A DNA stretch of 64,000 nt from Acidobacteriota bacterium (GTDB lineage Bacteria > Acidobacteriota > Aminicenantia > Aminicenantales > Saccharicenantaceae), in contig JAQURD010000001.1 in the NCBI GenBank assembly GCA_028749115.1, positions 276,218 to 340,217 on the forward strand. Reading direction: 5' to 3'. The position numbers and the translations under genes are program-made. Every line of letters begins with the position of its first letter. Position 1 is the first letter of the stretch. Under the pieces are notes generated by a model. That model did not search any database and was not told where the DNA came from. It saw only the letters and a list, made by a program, of their open reading frames with translations. Below, one piece after another: positions 62,820-64,000 of the stretch.

Positions 62820-63710
62820 ATGGGTAAAAGTTTAAAAGGTGTTTATGCTGCTCTGACCACGCCCTTTGTTAATGGCGAGGTTTCGACGGACAAATTCCGG
62901 GAAAACATCGAAAAGTTTAACGAGACAGGATTGACCGGCTATGTCATTCTCGGCTCAACCGGCGAAGCAGCTTTTCTTGATGATGAAGAATCGGAAGCAC
63001 TGGTCAGGGAGGCTAAAAAATCAGCGGCCAGCGGGAAAGTAATTATCGCCGGGACAGCCAGGGAATCGGCTGACTGGACAATAAAATTTACCAATCGCCT
63101 GGCTGAGGCTGGAGCAGAAGCCGCTCTGGTTAGACCACCTTCTTATTACAAGGCAAAAATGAATTATGAGGCCCTCCGGGATTTTTATCTAAAAGTAGCT
63201 GATAAGGTTAAGATTCCGGTCATTCTCTATAATATTCCGCAAAATACACAGATCTGGCTGCCCCTTGAACTGGTGCTGGAACTTTCCAGCCATCAAAATA
63301 TCATCGGTTTAAAAGAAAGCGGCGGCAATATTGCTTTCCTGGGGGAGGTCATCAAGAAAGTCCCGGCTGACTTCTTGTATTTTACGGGCTCAGGCAGTGT
63401 TTTTTATTCGGCTCTGGAGCTGGGCGCCTCCGGAGCTATTCTGGCTTTAGCCAATGTTACACCTGAATTATGCGTTAAACTCTACGAGCTATTTCGAGCT
63501 GGCCAGAAAGATGAAGCGCGTGAGCTTCAATACCGGCTTATTCCGCTCAACCGGGCAGTGACTGAAACTTACAGCATTGCCGCAGTCAAATATGCATTAG
63601 ACCAGCGTGGCTTTTTTGGCGGCCCCTGCCGTTCTCCCCTTCTCCCACTGGATGACAAGGCCAAAACAACAATAGATTTTCTTTTGCAGGGACTTAAGAT
63701 TCTAAGCTGA
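62820..63710 (+). CDS. Dihydrodipicolinate synthase/N-acetylneuraminate lyase family
   Basis: 296 residues, the usual TIM-barrel length. The N-terminal motif GSTGEAAFLDDEE supplies the pyruvate-binding Thr, PVILYNIPQNTQ the Tyr, and NIIGLKESGGN the Schiff-base Lys (about residue 165). It could be DapA (lysine route) or another pyruvate-dependent aldolase of the family. No lys genes are near, so the exact role is open. It follows the zincin gene closely on the same transcript. Confidence 0.9.
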   Translation: MGKSLKGVYAALTTPFVNGEVSTDKFRENIEKFNETGLTGYVILGSTGEAAFLDDEESEALVREAKKSAASGKVIIAGTARESADWTIKFTNRLAEAGAEAALVRPPSYYKAKMNYEALRDFYLKVADKVKIPVILYNIPQNTQIWLPLELVLELSSHQNIIGLKESGGNIAFLGEVIKKVPADFLYFTGSGSVFYSALELGASGAILALANVTPELCVKLYELFRAGQKDEARELQYRLIPLNRAVTETYSIAAVKYALDQRGFFGGPCRSPLLPLDDKAKTTIDFLLQGLKILS

Positions 63711-63860
63711 TTCTTAACGGCCGACGGCTGCTGACTTTTAAGATTACCTGCCAATTAAGGATGACGGCCGGGGCTAGAACTGGCCAGGTTATCAGACCGC
63801 AAAGTTAGAATAAAAGCAGTGAGTTTTTTCTTATTCTTAAGCCTGGCTTTATTTATTTGC

Positions 63861-64000
63861 TCAGGTAGCGTGGAAGAGTTCGAGCAGCGCCGGCTCGGGG
63901 TTGTCTTCATACAATATTTCGTTCTTTTCATAGAAAAAGTAGCGGTGATAAAGCCAGAGCCCGGCTATGATCAAAATGATGACCCCATAAAAGCCAAATA
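63861..64000 (-). CDS. C-terminal end of an unidentified membrane protein (cut by window edge)
   Basis: The minus-strand frame ending in TGA at 63861 reads FGFYGVIILIIAGLWLYHRY, a transmembrane helix, then KNEILYEDNPEPALLELFHAT. The gene runs off the right edge, so only 45 codons are seen. The helix followed by a short acidic tail suggests a C-terminally anchored membrane protein. No family is recognisable. Confidence 0.55.
   Translation of the reverse strand, partial: FGFYGVIILIIAGLWLYHRYFFYEKNEILYEDNPEPALLELFHAT

Overview
The window is a stretch of bacterial chromosome of moderate GC content, densely packed with genes on both strands. No ribosomal RNA, insertion sequence, phage or CRISPR array is visible. 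The gene set points to a Gram-negative, probably anaerobic, peptide- and amino-acid-using bacterium: an OmpA-type lipoprotein and outer-membrane barrels, a tungsten-type aldehyde ferredoxin oxidoreductase with a Tat-exported iron-sulfur partner, a secreted S46 dipeptidyl-peptidase, asparaginase, cyanophycinase-like peptidase, M20 amidohydrolase, YtcJ-type amidohydrolase, penicillin-acylase-like hydrolase and threonine dehydratase. The VWFA-related protein and the S46 peptidase would suit a Candidatus Aminicenantes/Acidobacteriota-type lineage, but that placement is inference; no marker gene proves it.

Layout. 1-4.6 kb: a two-component pair cut by the left edge, an outer-membrane barrel with a small OB-fold-like periplasmic protein, and a Gln/Glu-rich exported protein with a calcium-binding-like motif. 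4.8-7.4 kb: Tat ferredoxin plus an aldehyde ferredoxin oxidoreductase split by one frameshift. 7.6-12.1 kb: a lipoprotein and a 1267-residue secreted Fn3/PKD protein. 12.1-17.2 kb: a degenerating array of orphan RHS cassettes with variable C-terminal tips, each followed by a small secreted partner protein; both array ends break inside the same 26-bp core sequence. 17.3-23.3 kb: secreted M20 amidohydrolase, sodium:solute symporter with a small membrane partner, HD phosphohydrolase and a PQQ-propeller protein. 24-29.8 kb: RarA, cyanophycinase-like protein, MerR-type regulator, tRNA-Pro, SurE, DedA and a radical SAM enzyme. 29.9-36.9 kb: OmpA lipoprotein, VWFA protein and the pst operon (pstS-pstC-pstA-pstB2-pstB1-phoU). 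37-48.8 kb: ABC-F ATPase, S46 peptidase, asparaginase, macrodomain protein, DUF362 ferredoxin, class V aminotransferase, YtcJ amidohydrolase and HAD hydrolase. 49-55 kb: a very large NtrY-like kinase with an upstream partner, a flavodoxin and a NIF3-like protein. 55.7-64 kb: YHS protein, acylphosphatase, a thiD remnant, penicillin acylase with an ABC-type binding protein, threonine dehydratase, CobO, a zincin, a DapA-family lyase and a partial membrane protein.

The strongest unusual signal is in the pst operon. It encodes two different PstB ATPases whose defects are complementary: the downstream one has an altered signature motif (LTGEQ), and the upstream one has an altered Walker A, no Q-loop glutamine and no H-loop histidine. 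In a heterodimer every defect would fall in one of the two composite ATP sites, as in asymmetric ABC exporters, whereas phosphate importers normally use a PstB homodimer. The second is the RHS array. Several genes are broken: AOR frameshift, MFS transporter remnant, thiD remnant and RHS remnants.
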